The notes under the pieces: model-generated
What the model was told of the DNA's origin: nothing
Databases searched by the model: none
What the model saw: the letters and a program-made list of their open reading frames with translations, nothing else
Translations under genes and position numbers: made by a program
Assembly: GCA_035506295.1 (NCBI GenBank)
Contig: DATJPR010000146.1
Location: 12,046 to 76,045, forward strand
Origin: DATJPR01 sp035506295
GTDB taxonomy: Bacteria > Bacteroidota > Ignavibacteria > UBA10030 > UBA6906
Direction: 5' to 3'
Length of the DNA stretch: 64,000 bases
Shown here: piece by piece, positions 35,292 through 43,499 of the stretch
How the letters are laid out: each line of letters opens with the position of its first letter
How positions within the stretch are numbered: position 1 is the first letter of the stretch

Positions 35292-35320
35292 TTGACTATG
35301 ACGAAATTGCTGGTTATATT
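35292..35320 (+). promoter_or_regulatory. Predicted promoter of the yceD-rpmF-fatty acid cluster
   Basis: TTGACT (35292-35297), a 17-bp spacer, TATATT (35315-35320); the same -35 and -10 hexamers as the Crp/Fnr gene promoter. The leader to yceD is about 58 bases. No FapR-like site is recognised. Confidence 0.6.
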
Positions 35321-35384
35321 GGACTGCTTTGCCCTGCTTGGCGGGGTTGTTCGGTACCTAATGTGACTGTCCTGGAATGGCCTG

Positions 35385-35900
35385 ATGAAGATTCCGGTGG
35401 CGGGGTTGCCGGAAGGCGTCCACGAGTTCGAGTTTGACTCTCCTGCCGCTGGATTAGGTCTTGATGGGGGGTTCAAAGAGATCCACGTCGATCTCATTGT
35501 TGAGAAGCTGGAGCGAGAGATCCAACTCCAGGGACGTATCGACACCTCGTTCGAGGGGGTGTGTGACCGCTGTCTGAAGCAGATCGTCACACCGCTTTCC
35601 CCAGCCTTTGCTTTGCACTACGTTTTTACAGAAGCGGATGCCGGGAGGTTCGATCCGGCGGAGACACTGATTCTTGCGCCGGGGACGGCGTCGGTAGACA
35701 TCGCCGACGATGTCCGACAGGTTGTCGAGTTGACAGTTCCCTTGAAGATTCTCTGCAAGGACACGTGCAAGGGGTTGTGCCCGCGATGCGGGAAAGACCT
35801 GAATGAAGGGCCATGCGACTGCCGGCCCGAACCGATCGACCCGCGATGGGACGCCCTGCGGGGTCTTCGGGCAAATGACCAGGGCGTTCTGGAAGAGTAG
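35385..35900 (+). CDS. yceD: YceD/DUF177 family protein
   Basis: 171 aa. Cysteine pairs occur in GVCDRCLKQI and in CKDTCKGLCPRCGKDL, which suggest a zinc site. The family almost always lies directly before rpmF, as here (17-bp gap), and is implicated in 23S rRNA/ribosome assembly. The start is an ATG at 35385 (MKIPVAGLPEGVHEF); no strong Shine-Dalgarno is visible. First gene of a long plus-strand run that continues to rnc. Confidence 0.88.
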   Translation: MKIPVAGLPEGVHEFEFDSPAAGLGLDGGFKEIHVDLIVEKLEREIQLQGRIDTSFEGVCDRCLKQIVTPLSPAFALHYVFTEADAGRFDPAETLILAPGTASVDIADDVRQVVELTVPLKILCKDTCKGLCPRCGKDLNEGPCDCRPEPIDPRWDALRGLRANDQGVLEE

Positions 35901-35917
35901 CAAGGAGCATAGTCGGT

Positions 35918-36100
35918 ATGCCGAATCCGAAACGTCGACATTCCAAGACCCGCGGCCGGAAACGCCGCACGCATTACAAGGCAACTCCCGCGGCGATTTC
36001 GGAATGCCCGAATTGCCATACACAAAAGCTCCCGCATCGAGCCTGCCCGAATTGCGGCTACTATAACGGACGGACCATCACAGTTCCCAAGAAAGCCTGA
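35918..36100 (+). CDS. rpmF: Ribosomal protein bL32
   Basis: 60 aa. MPNPKRRHSKTRGRKRRTH is the basic N-terminus of L32, and the CxxC pairs in SECPNCHTQ and RACPNCGYY form a zinc ribbon, so this is the zinc-binding (C+) form. AAGGAG lies upstream. It is placed between yceD and plsX, the common order. Confidence 0.97.
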   Translation: MPNPKRRHSKTRGRKRRTHYKATPAAISECPNCHTQKLPHRACPNCGYYNGRTITVPKKA

Positions 36101-36175
36101 CCTGGCGGGCTCCCCACCCACGGCTTGCCGCACTTCCCCGGCTGCTTGGATTCGCGGACTCCTCCCGGAACCTCG

Positions 36176-37264
36176 TTGAATCACACCACCTCCAACATAC
36201 ATATCGCGATTGACGCGATGGGCGGCGACTTTGCCCCCGCATGCGTGGTCGAAGGGACGGCGGATGCTCTCCGGGAGCATCCCGGCCGCTTCGCCGCGGT
36301 TTTGGTCGGGCGCGAAGAGCGGATCCGTGACGAGATCCGGAAACTTCCTGAAGACGCACAACGGCTCCTCGACGACGGGCAGCGGTGCTCGATCGTGCAT
36401 GCGAAGGATGTTATCGACATGCACGACAGTCCGACCGCGGCCGTGAAATCCAAGAAAGATTCGTCCATCGGCGTCGGCCTGACCCTCCAGCGCTCGAACC
36501 ATGCGGACGCGTTTGTGAGCGCCGGGAATACCGGCGCTGTGCTCTCCGCCTCCACGCTGATCCTCGGCCGTCTCAAGCATGTCGGACGCCCGACGATCGG
36601 CGCGCTCATCCCGACGGCCAAACGCCCCTGCCTCCTCGTCGATGCCGGCGCGAACGTCGACTGCAAACCCAGACACCTCTTCGAATTCGCCGTCATGGGC
36701 GCCCTGTATGTGAAGGCGATGCTCGGCGAAGCAAACCCGAAGGTGGGGCTGCTGAATATCGGCGAAGAGGATTCCAAGGGGAATGAAGCGGTGCAGGCGG
36801 CGTATAAACTCCTTGCCGGAAGCCCGCTCAACTTCAAGGGGAATGTGGAAGGGCGGGATGTCTTGAAGGGAGACGTCGACGTCATCGTCTGCGACGGGTT
36901 CGTGGGAAACACTCTTCTCAAGTTCGGCGAAAGCATTCCGTCGTTCTTCAAGACGAAATTCACCGCTCTCGCCGCCAAGAGTCTGAAGGACAAGATCATC
37001 GCCGGGCTCGCGCGGAACAGCCTCAGGCCGATTCTCAAGGAACTCGACTATCAGGAACACGGCGGCGTCCCCATCCTCGGCGTCGACGGCGTTTCCATCA
37101 TCGGCCACGGGCGTTCCACGCCGAAGGCCATCAAGAACATGATTTTCCGTGCCGAGGAAATGGTCACCGGAATGGTGCACCAGCAGATCGAAGAATCCCT
37201 GGCAGCCGTTCAACCGAGCAGCGACGAGCGCCCGATACCGATCCACACAAGGAAACACGAATGA
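36176..37264 (+). CDS. plsX: Phosphate acyltransferase PlsX
   Basis: About 362 aa. Converts acyl-ACP to acyl-phosphate, the first step of the PlsX/PlsY phospholipid route. IAIDAMGGDFAP is the N-terminal signature; SAGNTGAVLSAS and CDGFVGNTLLKF follow. The start is unclear: no in-frame ATG precedes the signature. The TTG at 36176 (after GGAACC) leaves a 9-residue lead-in and is used here; a TTG at 36125 is longer. It overlaps fabH by 4 bp (ATGA). Confidence 0.93.
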   Translation: MNHTTSNIHIAIDAMGGDFAPACVVEGTADALREHPGRFAAVLVGREERIRDEIRKLPEDAQRLLDDGQRCSIVHAKDVIDMHDSPTAAVKSKKDSSIGVGLTLQRSNHADAFVSAGNTGAVLSASTLILGRLKHVGRPTIGALIPTAKRPCLLVDAGANVDCKPRHLFEFAVMGALYVKAMLGEANPKVGLLNIGEEDSKGNEAVQAAYKLLAGSPLNFKGNVEGRDVLKGDVDVIVCDGFVGNTLLKFGESIPSFFKTKFTALAAKSLKDKIIAGLARNSLRPILKELDYQEHGGVPILGVDGVSIIGHGRSTPKAIKNMIFRAEEMVTGMVHQQIEESLAAVQPSSDERPIPIHTRKHE

Positions 37265-38271
37265 GCAAGCAACGAGCCACGATCACGGCAGTCGGTCATT
37301 ATGTCCCGGACAAAATTCTCACCAATGCAGACCTGGAGAAGATCGTCGACACCAGTGATGAGTGGATTCGGACACGGACGGGCATCGTGGAGCGAAGGGT
37401 TCTCGAAGAAGGCGGCACCTCCGACATGGCGGCGCGCGCGGTCCAGGCCATGCTGAAGAACCGCGGCATCTCCGCGGATGAAATAGACCTGATCATCTGT
37501 GCAACGATCAGCCCCGACATGTTCTTCCCTTCGACGGCGTGCCTGATTCAGGAGAAGATCGGCGCGCGCAATGCATGGGGATTTGACCTCTCGGGCGCCT
37601 GCTCCGGATTCGTCTACGGCGTCGCGACTGCCGCGCAATTCATCGAAGCGGGGACATACAAAAAGGTCGTTCTGGTCGGCTCCGACAAGATGACCAGCAT
37701 TACGGACTACACCGATCGGAACAACTGCATCCTCTTCGGAGACGCCGCAGCAGCGGTATTGGTGGAAGCGTCCGACGATCCCACGTCGGGCATCCTTGAC
37801 TACCTTCTGTATTCCGATGGTTCCGGCGGCAAATTCCTGAATATGAAGGCGGGCGGCAGCCTGATGCCCGCAAGCCACGAGACGGTCGACAAGCGCCTCC
37901 ATTATATCTTCCAGGACGGCAAAGCCGTGTTCAAAGTGGCCGTGGTGAAGATGGCCGAAGTCGCGGCGCAAATCATGGCAAAACATCATCTGTCGGGCAA
38001 CGACATCGATTGGCTCGTCCCCCACCAAGCCAACAAGCGCATCATCGATGCGACGGCGGAACGGATGGGATTGGAGAAGAGCAAAGTGATGGTGAACATC
38101 GACAGGTACGGGAACACGACCGCGGCGACGATCCCGCTCTGTCTTTCCGAGTGGTGGCAACAGGGATTGTTAAAGAAAGGGCACAGGCTGGTCTTTGCCA
38201 GCTTCGGGGCGGGATACACCTGGGGGTCGGTACTGGTGAAATGGACCGTCGATAACTGCGCCAAAAACTGA
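37261..38271 (+). CDS. fabH: 3-oxoacyl-[ACP] synthase III FabH
   Basis: A 336-residue initiating condensing enzyme using acetyl-CoA (or branched acyl-CoA) and malonyl-ACP. The catalytic triad Cys-His-Asn is seen in DLSGACSGFVYG, VPHQANKRI and DRYGNTTAA. DTSDEWIRTRTGI is the usual N-terminal motif. The start overlaps plsX, and fabD begins one base after its stop. Confidence 0.97.
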   Translation: MSKQRATITAVGHYVPDKILTNADLEKIVDTSDEWIRTRTGIVERRVLEEGGTSDMAARAVQAMLKNRGISADEIDLIICATISPDMFFPSTACLIQEKIGARNAWGFDLSGACSGFVYGVATAAQFIEAGTYKKVVLVGSDKMTSITDYTDRNNCILFGDAAAAVLVEASDDPTSGILDYLLYSDGSGGKFLNMKAGGSLMPASHETVDKRLHYIFQDGKAVFKVAVVKMAEVAAQIMAKHHLSGNDIDWLVPHQANKRIIDATAERMGLEKSKVMVNIDRYGNTTAATIPLCLSEWWQQGLLKKGHRLVFASFGAGYTWGSVLVKWTVDNCAKN

Positions 38272-38272
38272 C

Positions 38273-39193
38273 ATGGCGACGACGGCATGGGTCTTCCCCG
38301 GGCAGGGGTCGCAATATGTTGGGATGGGTTCGGATCTCGCTTCGCACAATGCCGAAGCGCGGGCGCTTGTAGAACATGCAGACCGGATCCTCGGTGCATC
38401 GCTCAGCTCGGTGATGTTTTCGGGGCCGGAAGACGAACTCCGTCAGACCAGGAACACGCAGCCGGCGATCTTTGTCCATAGCATGATGCTGGTGACCCTG
38501 CTGGGGAAGCGCAGGCCGGAGATGGTTGCCGGTCATTCGCTGGGCGAATACACTGCGCTGGTGGTCGCCGGGGCCCTGACGTTCGAAGAAGGATTGAAGC
38601 TCGTGCGCTTGCGCGGCGAGCTGATGCATCACGCGGGCGAAGTCGAGCATGGGACCATGGCCGCGGTCATCGGCCTGGATCCTCCTGTCGTCGAGGCCCT
38701 GTGCAAGGAAGCCTCAGCCTCCGGCATCGTCCAGCCGGCGAATTTCAATTCGCCCGGGCAGATCGTGATCTCCGGAAGCGTGGAGGGTGTGCGCGCGGCG
38801 ATGGCACTGGCAAAAACGCGCGGGGCAAAAATGGTCAAAGAGCTCGTCGTCAGCGGCGCGTTTCATTCGCCGCTGATGCGATCGGCCAAGGATGGCCTGC
38901 AGAAGGCCCTGGAGAACGTCGCCATTCGCGATGCGGGAATTCCCGTGTACGCGAACGTGACCGCCGAAGCGGTTGTCGACGGCCGGAAGGTCCGGGAGCT
39001 CCTGCTCGATCAACTGACGTCTCCCGTCCGTTGGGAAGAGTCGGTGGTACACATGCGGCGCGACGGCGCTGCACGGTTTGTCGAAATAGGACCTGGCAAG
39101 GTGCTGCAGGGGCTGATCAAACGGATCGACCCGGAGGCATCAACCCGGGGATTGGACAAGGTTGGGGACATCGCGGGGTTTGAAGCGCCGTGA
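38273..39193 (+). CDS. fabD: Malonyl-CoA:ACP transacylase FabD
   Basis: 306 aa. Loads malonyl onto ACP. VFPGQGSQYVGMG at the N-terminus, the nucleophile motif GHSLGEYTALV and the catalytic His in VSGAFHSPLM are all present. Its stop overlaps the GTG start of the next gene by 4 bp, which places a cysteine-rich protein inside the fatty-acid operon. Confidence 0.96.
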   Translation: MATTAWVFPGQGSQYVGMGSDLASHNAEARALVEHADRILGASLSSVMFSGPEDELRQTRNTQPAIFVHSMMLVTLLGKRRPEMVAGHSLGEYTALVVAGALTFEEGLKLVRLRGELMHHAGEVEHGTMAAVIGLDPPVVEALCKEASASGIVQPANFNSPGQIVISGSVEGVRAAMALAKTRGAKMVKELVVSGAFHSPLMRSAKDGLQKALENVAIRDAGIPVYANVTAEAVVDGRKVRELLLDQLTSPVRWEESVVHMRRDGAARFVEIGPGKVLQGLIKRIDPEASTRGLDKVGDIAGFEAP

Positions 39194-39807
39194 GTGCTGA
39201 AGATCTGCCGCTTATCGTCAAGGGGTACACGATTTCCCCGGAGTTGTTCCGGAAAGGGTTTCCCGCGGGCGGCGGCCCATGTTCCTGCGTTTCACGCTGC
39301 TGCCACGGAGGCGTGTACGTCGATCTCAAGGAACGTGAGCGGATCCTCGCCGCAAAGGAACAGGTCAAGGAGCAGATGGACTGGTCCCAGACGCGGGACG
39401 ACTCCCGGTGGTTCGAAACCGCAGAGCTCGACCACACGGACTTTCCTTCGGGGAAGTGCGTCGGGACACAGGAGATCAACGACAAGTGTGCGTTCCTGGA
39501 CAGCCGCGGACGGTGCTCGATTCAGCTCGCATCGGTTGCAGCGGGCGATCACAAGTGGGCGCTCAAGCCGTTGTATTGCATTTTGTTTCCGATAGAGATT
39601 ACGGACAACGTCATCGGCTTTGACGACCTGCTCCAGGAAGAGTCGCAGTGCTGTTCGATCAAGGCGGAATTCGCGACGCCGTTGTTCCGCGCATGCAGGG
39701 AAGAGCTCGAACACATTCTTGGCCCGGAAGGCTACGCGATGATTGAAGACCATTACGCAGCGATCCATCACGCAGGCGCGTTGCAGCATCCAAAGGAACA
39801 GGCATGA
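39190..39807 (+). CDS. Cysteine-cluster protein (YkgJ/DUF3109-like) inside the fab operon
   Basis: 205 aa, GTG start overlapping the fabD stop, and its own stop overlapping the fabG start, so it is fully embedded. Cysteines are arranged as PCSCVSRCCHGGVY, GKCVGTQ, DKCAFLD, GRCSIQL, YCILFP and SQCCSIK, a pattern suited to a zinc or Fe-S centre. Proteins of this type are widespread in Bacteroidota and uncharacterised. Membership is by motif, not by search. Tight coupling suggests a role linked to acyl synthesis or simply shared expression. Confidence 0.75.
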   Translation: MSAEDLPLIVKGYTISPELFRKGFPAGGGPCSCVSRCCHGGVYVDLKERERILAAKEQVKEQMDWSQTRDDSRWFETAELDHTDFPSGKCVGTQEINDKCAFLDSRGRCSIQLASVAAGDHKWALKPLYCILFPIEITDNVIGFDDLLQEESQCCSIKAEFATPLFRACREELEHILGPEGYAMIEDHYAAIHHAGALQHPKEQA

Positions 39808-40553
39808 ACGGACAACTCTCCGGCAAGGTGGCACTCGTCACGGGTGGAACGCGCGGCATCGGACGCGCAATTGTGGAACGACTCGCGGCTGCAGGCGCCA
39901 CGGTGGGCTTCACGTACAAGAGTTCGTCTCAGGCGGCCGACGAACTCGTTGCCGCACTGCATGCCCAGGGGAGCACGGCGCAGGCTTTTCAGTCCGACGC
40001 CTCCTCCCCGTCGGAAGCCGGAACCGTCGTCGAGCAGTTCATCAAGGCATTCGGCAGGATCGATATCCTCGTCAACAACGCGGGGGTCACCAAGGACGGC
40101 CTTCTCATGCGAATGAGCGAGGAGGACTGGGACAGGGTTCTGGACACGAATCTTAAGAGTGTTTTTGCGATGACCAAGGCGGTATGTCGGCCGATGATGG
40201 GACAGCGGGCGGGAAAGATCATCAACATCTCGTCCGTCGTCGGTCTGACCGGGAACGCCGGACAATCGAATTACGCCGCCTCGAAAGCGGGGATCCTCGG
40301 ATTCACCAAATCGGTTGCAAAAGAACTTGCTTCTCGCAATATTCAGGTGAACGCAATCGCCCCGGGCTATGTCGACACCGATATGACCCGTGCCCTCACC
40401 GCCGAGCAGACAAAAACCCTCACTGAATTGATACCGTTGAAGCGCACCGCAAAACCGTCGGAGATCGCAGGCGCCGTGGTCTTTTTGGCGTCGCCGGAAG
40501 CGGACTATATCACGGGGCAGGTCCTCGCCGTGGACGGCGGCCTAACAATGTAA
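39804..40553 (+). CDS. fabG: 3-oxoacyl-[ACP] reductase FabG
   Basis: A 249-residue short-chain dehydrogenase reducing 3-oxoacyl-ACP with NADPH. VTGGTRGIGRAIVERLA binds the cofactor, NNAGVTKDGLLMRM is the FabG-typical active-site stretch, and the catalytic Ser/Tyr/Lys are in NISSVVGLTG and YAASKAG. The C-terminus YITGQVLAVDGG is standard. It overlaps the cysteine-cluster gene by 4 bp. Confidence 0.97.
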   Translation: MNGQLSGKVALVTGGTRGIGRAIVERLAAAGATVGFTYKSSSQAADELVAALHAQGSTAQAFQSDASSPSEAGTVVEQFIKAFGRIDILVNNAGVTKDGLLMRMSEEDWDRVLDTNLKSVFAMTKAVCRPMMGQRAGKIINISSVVGLTGNAGQSNYAASKAGILGFTKSVAKELASRNIQVNAIAPGYVDTDMTRALTAEQTKTLTELIPLKRTAKPSEIAGAVVFLASPEADYITGQVLAVDGGLTM

Positions 40554-40610
40554 ACAAAGCAACTGTGTTCCACGATAGTACAACATCACTCATAACCAGG
40601 AGGCCGCGTC

Positions 40611-40850
40611 ATGGCTGACATTGAAGCAAAGGTCAAGGAGATCATCATCAACAAGCTCGGCGTCGACGAAGCCCAGATCACTCCCGAGGCGTCCTTTACG
40701 AACGACCTGGGTGCCGATTCTCTGGATATCGTGGAGCTCGTGATGGACTTTGAGAAGGCCTTCAACTTCAGTATCCCCGACGAAGACTACGAAAACATTA
40801 AGACGGTAGGTGAAGCAGTAAAGTACATCTCGGCGAAAAAACCCGCCTGA
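40611..40850 (+). CDS. acpP: Acyl carrier protein
   Basis: 79 aa, acidic. Ser37 in [12 protein letters not shown] carries the 4'-phosphopantetheine arm. AGGAGG lies upstream of the ATG. Its stop codon lies inside the first copy of a 27-bp tandem repeat, so the repeat has reached into the gene end without changing the family-typical length. Confidence 0.98.
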   Translation: MADIEAKVKEIIINKLGVDEAQITPEASFTNDLGADSLDIVELVMDFEKAFNFSIPDEDYENIKTVGEAVKYISAKKPA

Positions 40851-40904
40851 ACGACGTAGTCGGGCAGGCCCGCCTGAACGAAGCAGTCGGGCAGGCCCGC
40901 CTGG
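40842..40904 (+). repeat. 27-bp tandem repeat overlapping the acpP stop
   Basis: Copies at 40842-40868 and 40869-40895 (each beginning CCCGCCTGAACGA and ending AGTCGGGCAGG) differ at three adjacent positions, followed by a partial copy to 40904. Each contains CGGG-CAGG-CCCG at the junction, which can form a small hairpin. The first copy includes the acpP stop codon. A degenerate match (GACGTAGTC followed by a CGGCAGGGCGG-type stretch) occurs at the end of rnc near 43033. Confidence 0.7.
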
Positions 40905-40922
40905 CGATCCCAATCCCGAAGT

Positions 40923-40958
40923 TTCCCCGTCCGGGTCCTCCCCGGCCCGAACGGGGAA
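40923..40958 (+). other. Strong hairpin between acpP and fabF
   Basis: TTCCCCGT (40923-40930) pairs with ACGGGGAA (40951-40958), and CGGG (40932-40935) with CCCG (40946-40949). No T-run follows, so it is not a standard terminator. It may slow polymerase or stabilise the abundant acpP message relative to fabF. Confidence 0.5.
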
Positions 40959-40989
40959 GTGATCCATCGTCACGATCAAGGCAGGAATT

Positions 40990-42237
40990 ATGAACGGTAA
41001 GCGAAGAGTTGTTGTCACCGGCATGGGCGCGCTGACGCCCATCGGCCTCAACATCGCCGAATACTGGAAGAACCTCCAAGCCGGCGTCAGCGGGGCGGCA
41101 CGCATCACGTATTTTGACACCGCGGCGTTCGACACGAAATTCGCGTGCGAACTGAAGAACTTCAAGGCAACGGAATACCTCGACAGGAAATCGGCCCAGC
41201 GCATGGATCCCTTTACACAGTATTCCGTCATCGCCAGCGACCAGGCTGTCAAGGATGCGGGGCTCTCGATGAGCGACGACGATCCGGATCGGTACGGTGT
41301 GGTCTTTGGGTCGGGGATCGGAGGGATGGTCACCTATGATGCCCAGTTCCGTAATCTGATGGAAGGCGGTCCGCGCAGGATCAGTCCGTTTTTCATCCCG
41401 ATGCTGATCCCGGACATCGCCGCAGGTCAGATTTCCATCCGGCACGGCATGAAGGGACCGAACTACGCGACGGTGTCGGCGTGCGCGACCGCATCGCACG
41501 CGATCGGCGACGCCTTTCGCATCATCCAGTACGGCGATGCCGACGTCATGGTGTGCGGCGGCGCAGAGGCGCCGATCACGATGATGGGATTGGGCGGCTT
41601 CAATTCGATGAGGGCGCTCTCGACCCGGAACGATGCCCCTGAACGTGCAAGCAGGCCCTTCGACAAGGACCGTGACGGGTTTGTCATGGGCGAAGGATCG
41701 GGGGCTCTCATCCTTGAAGAACTCGAACACGCCCGCAAACGCCATGCGCGGATCTACACCGAGCTGATTGGTTGCGGATTCACCGCTGATGCGCACCACA
41801 TCACCGCCCCGCCGGAAGGCGGCGAAGGAGCGGTGCGTTCCATGCAGCGAGCGCTGCGCGACGGCGGAATCCAGCCGAAGGACGTCGACTATGTCAACGT
41901 GCACGGGACCTCAACGCCCCCCGGCGACATCAGCGAAACGAAGGCCCTGAAGACGGCGTTCGGCGACCATGCCCGGAGCATGCACGTCAGCTCCACGAAA
42001 TCGATGACCGGCCACCTCCTCGGCGCCGCCGGAGCGGTGGAAGCCATTGCGACGATTCTGGCGATCGTCCATGACACCATCCCTCCGACCATCAATTATG
42101 AGACTCCCGATCCGGAATGCGACCTGAACTACACGCCGAATACCCCGGTGCGGCACCCGGTCCGGTATGGTCTCAGCAACACGTTTGGCTTTGGCGGACA
42201 CAACGCAACCCTTCTCTTCAAGAAGTTCTCGGAGTAA
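40990..42237 (+). CDS. fabF: 3-oxoacyl-[ACP] synthase II FabF
   Basis: A 415-residue elongating condensing enzyme. Catalytic Cys is in [15 protein letters not shown], and the His residues are in [10 protein letters not shown] and [28 protein letters not shown] is the usual N-terminus. It is separated from acpP by 139 bp that hold a tandem repeat and a hairpin, and rnc follows after 13 bp. Confidence 0.97.
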   Translation: MNGKRRVVVTGMGALTPIGLNIAEYWKNLQAGVSGAARITYFDTAAFDTKFACELKNFKATEYLDRKSAQRMDPFTQYSVIASDQAVKDAGLSMSDDDPDRYGVVFGSGIGGMVTYDAQFRNLMEGGPRRISPFFIPMLIPDIAAGQISIRHGMKGPNYATVSACATASHAIGDAFRIIQYGDADVMVCGGAEAPITMMGLGGFNSMRALSTRNDAPERASRPFDKDRDGFVMGEGSGALILEELEHARKRHARIYTELIGCGFTADAHHITAPPEGGEGAVRSMQRALRDGGIQPKDVDYVNVHGTSTPPGDISETKALKTAFGDHARSMHVSSTKSMTGHLLGAAGAVEAIATILAIVHDTIPPTINYETPDPECDLNYTPNTPVRHPVRYGLSNTFGFGGHNATLLFKKFSE

Positions 42238-42250
42238 TCGGAGCCTCTTC

Positions 42251-43036
42251 ATGCGGAGAGTGCTCGGAGTCCTCCGTCGATTGATCCTCCCGTCCCGGCG
42301 TCACCCGTCCGGGACGGGATCCGCCTCTCCCCTCTCGTCAACCGCGCTTCGTCGTCTCGAGGCAACCCTCGGCTTTACGATCCATGATCCCGCGATCTTC
42401 GCGGAGGCCCTCGTGCATCGGTCGTATCTGCAGATGCTCCCGGCAGGCGCACATTCGAACGAACGGCTGGAATTCCTGGGCGATGCGGTGCTGAGCCTTA
42501 TTGTCGCGGAGTATCTGCACGGGCTGTTCCCGGGCGCGAAGGAAGGGGAACTTACCAAAACACGCTCCCGGTTGGTAAACCGGAAGGCGCTCGCAGTCTA
42601 CGGCAAGGCGCTCCAGATTGCGGAATTCATCCTTGTCAGCCCGAGTGCCGCACAGTCCATGGACAAGGGAAGCGATGCCATCGTCGCCGATACCGTCGAA
42701 GCGCTCATCGCGGCGACCTATCTTGACGCCGGATTCGCGGTCGCCCGGCAGTTCGTGCTGCGGCTCGTCTCGGATGCCTTGAAGAACCGTTCGATCGTCA
42801 TCACGGACGACAACTACAAGAGCCTGCTTCTCGAGTATGCGCAATCCCGCGGGCTGGGCATTCCCCGTTACGTGATCGTCCGGGAGGAGGGCCCCGATCA
42901 TGAGCGGACGTTTACCGTGGATGTCCTTCTCGCCAACAACCGGCTGGGAAGCGGGGTGGGAAAGAACAAGAAGAATGCGGAGCAGGCCGCCGCCGCCGAA
43001 GCCATACAGGCCCTGACCCGCTCGACGACGACGTAG
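42251..43036 (+). CDS. rnc: Ribonuclease III
   Basis: A 261-residue double-strand-specific endoribonuclease for rRNA and mRNA processing. The catalytic signature NERLEFLGDAVLSL and the second metal motif VADTVEALIAATYLD are intact. The C-terminal dsRNA-binding domain has YKSLLLEYAQSRG and GKNKKNAEQAAAAEA. The ATG at 42251 is preceded by CGGAG; a longer frame would overlap fabF. A basic N-terminal stretch of about 25 residues precedes the RNase fold. Placement after fabF is the common FCB-group order. Confidence 0.96.
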   Translation: MRRVLGVLRRLILPSRRHPSGTGSASPLSSTALRRLEATLGFTIHDPAIFAEALVHRSYLQMLPAGAHSNERLEFLGDAVLSLIVAEYLHGLFPGAKEGELTKTRSRLVNRKALAVYGKALQIAEFILVSPSAAQSMDKGSDAIVADTVEALIAATYLDAGFAVARQFVLRLVSDALKNRSIVITDDNYKSLLLEYAQSRGLGIPRYVIVREEGPDHERTFTVDVLLANNRLGSGVGKNKKNAEQAAAAEAIQALTRSTTT

Positions 43037-43090
43037 TCATCCGGCAGGGCGGACCGTGTCAGTGCAGGAGAACATTTGAAGGGAGAAAGC

Positions 43091-43498
43091 ATGGGAATCA
43101 TCACGGACCACGGCGCCATCGTCAACATTCTCCGCGACGCGCGTACGATCGCGGTGGTCGGCCTGTCGGATCGACCGGAGCGCGACAGCTTCGGCGTCGC
43201 GCGGTATCTGCTTTCGCAGAAGTACACAATCATTCCCGTGAACCCGCTCATTCCATCCGTGTTCGGTCTGCCTGCGGTGCCCGACCTGGAACACGTCCAC
43301 GGATCCGTCGACATCGTCGACATTTTCCGCAGGCCCGAGTTTGTTCCCGAAATCGTCGAGTCGGCCATTCGCATTCACGCCGGCACCGTCTGGATGCAGG
43401 CGGGAATCGTTCACCAAGAGGCCGCAGAGCGCGCCAGCGCCGCCGGCCTAAACGTCATCATGGATCGTTGCATCATGGTTGAACACCGGTTCCGCTGA
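43091..43498 (+). CDS. CoA-binding domain protein (YccU family)
   Basis: 135 aa. A Rossmann-like CoA-binding domain with TIAVVGLSDRPERDSFGVARYL and IIPVNPLIPSVFG; VDIVDIFRRPEFV and VWMQAGIVHQEA follow. It is a stand-alone version of the CoA-binding half of succinyl-CoA synthetase alpha. GGGAG upstream of the ATG at 43091 decides the start. The biological role is unknown. The next gene starts 1 base after its stop. Confidence 0.9.
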   Translation: MGIITDHGAIVNILRDARTIAVVGLSDRPERDSFGVARYLLSQKYTIIPVNPLIPSVFGLPAVPDLEHVHGSVDIVDIFRRPEFVPEIVESAIRIHAGTVWMQAGIVHQEAAERASAAGLNVIMDRCIMVEHRFR

Positions 43499-43499
43499 T

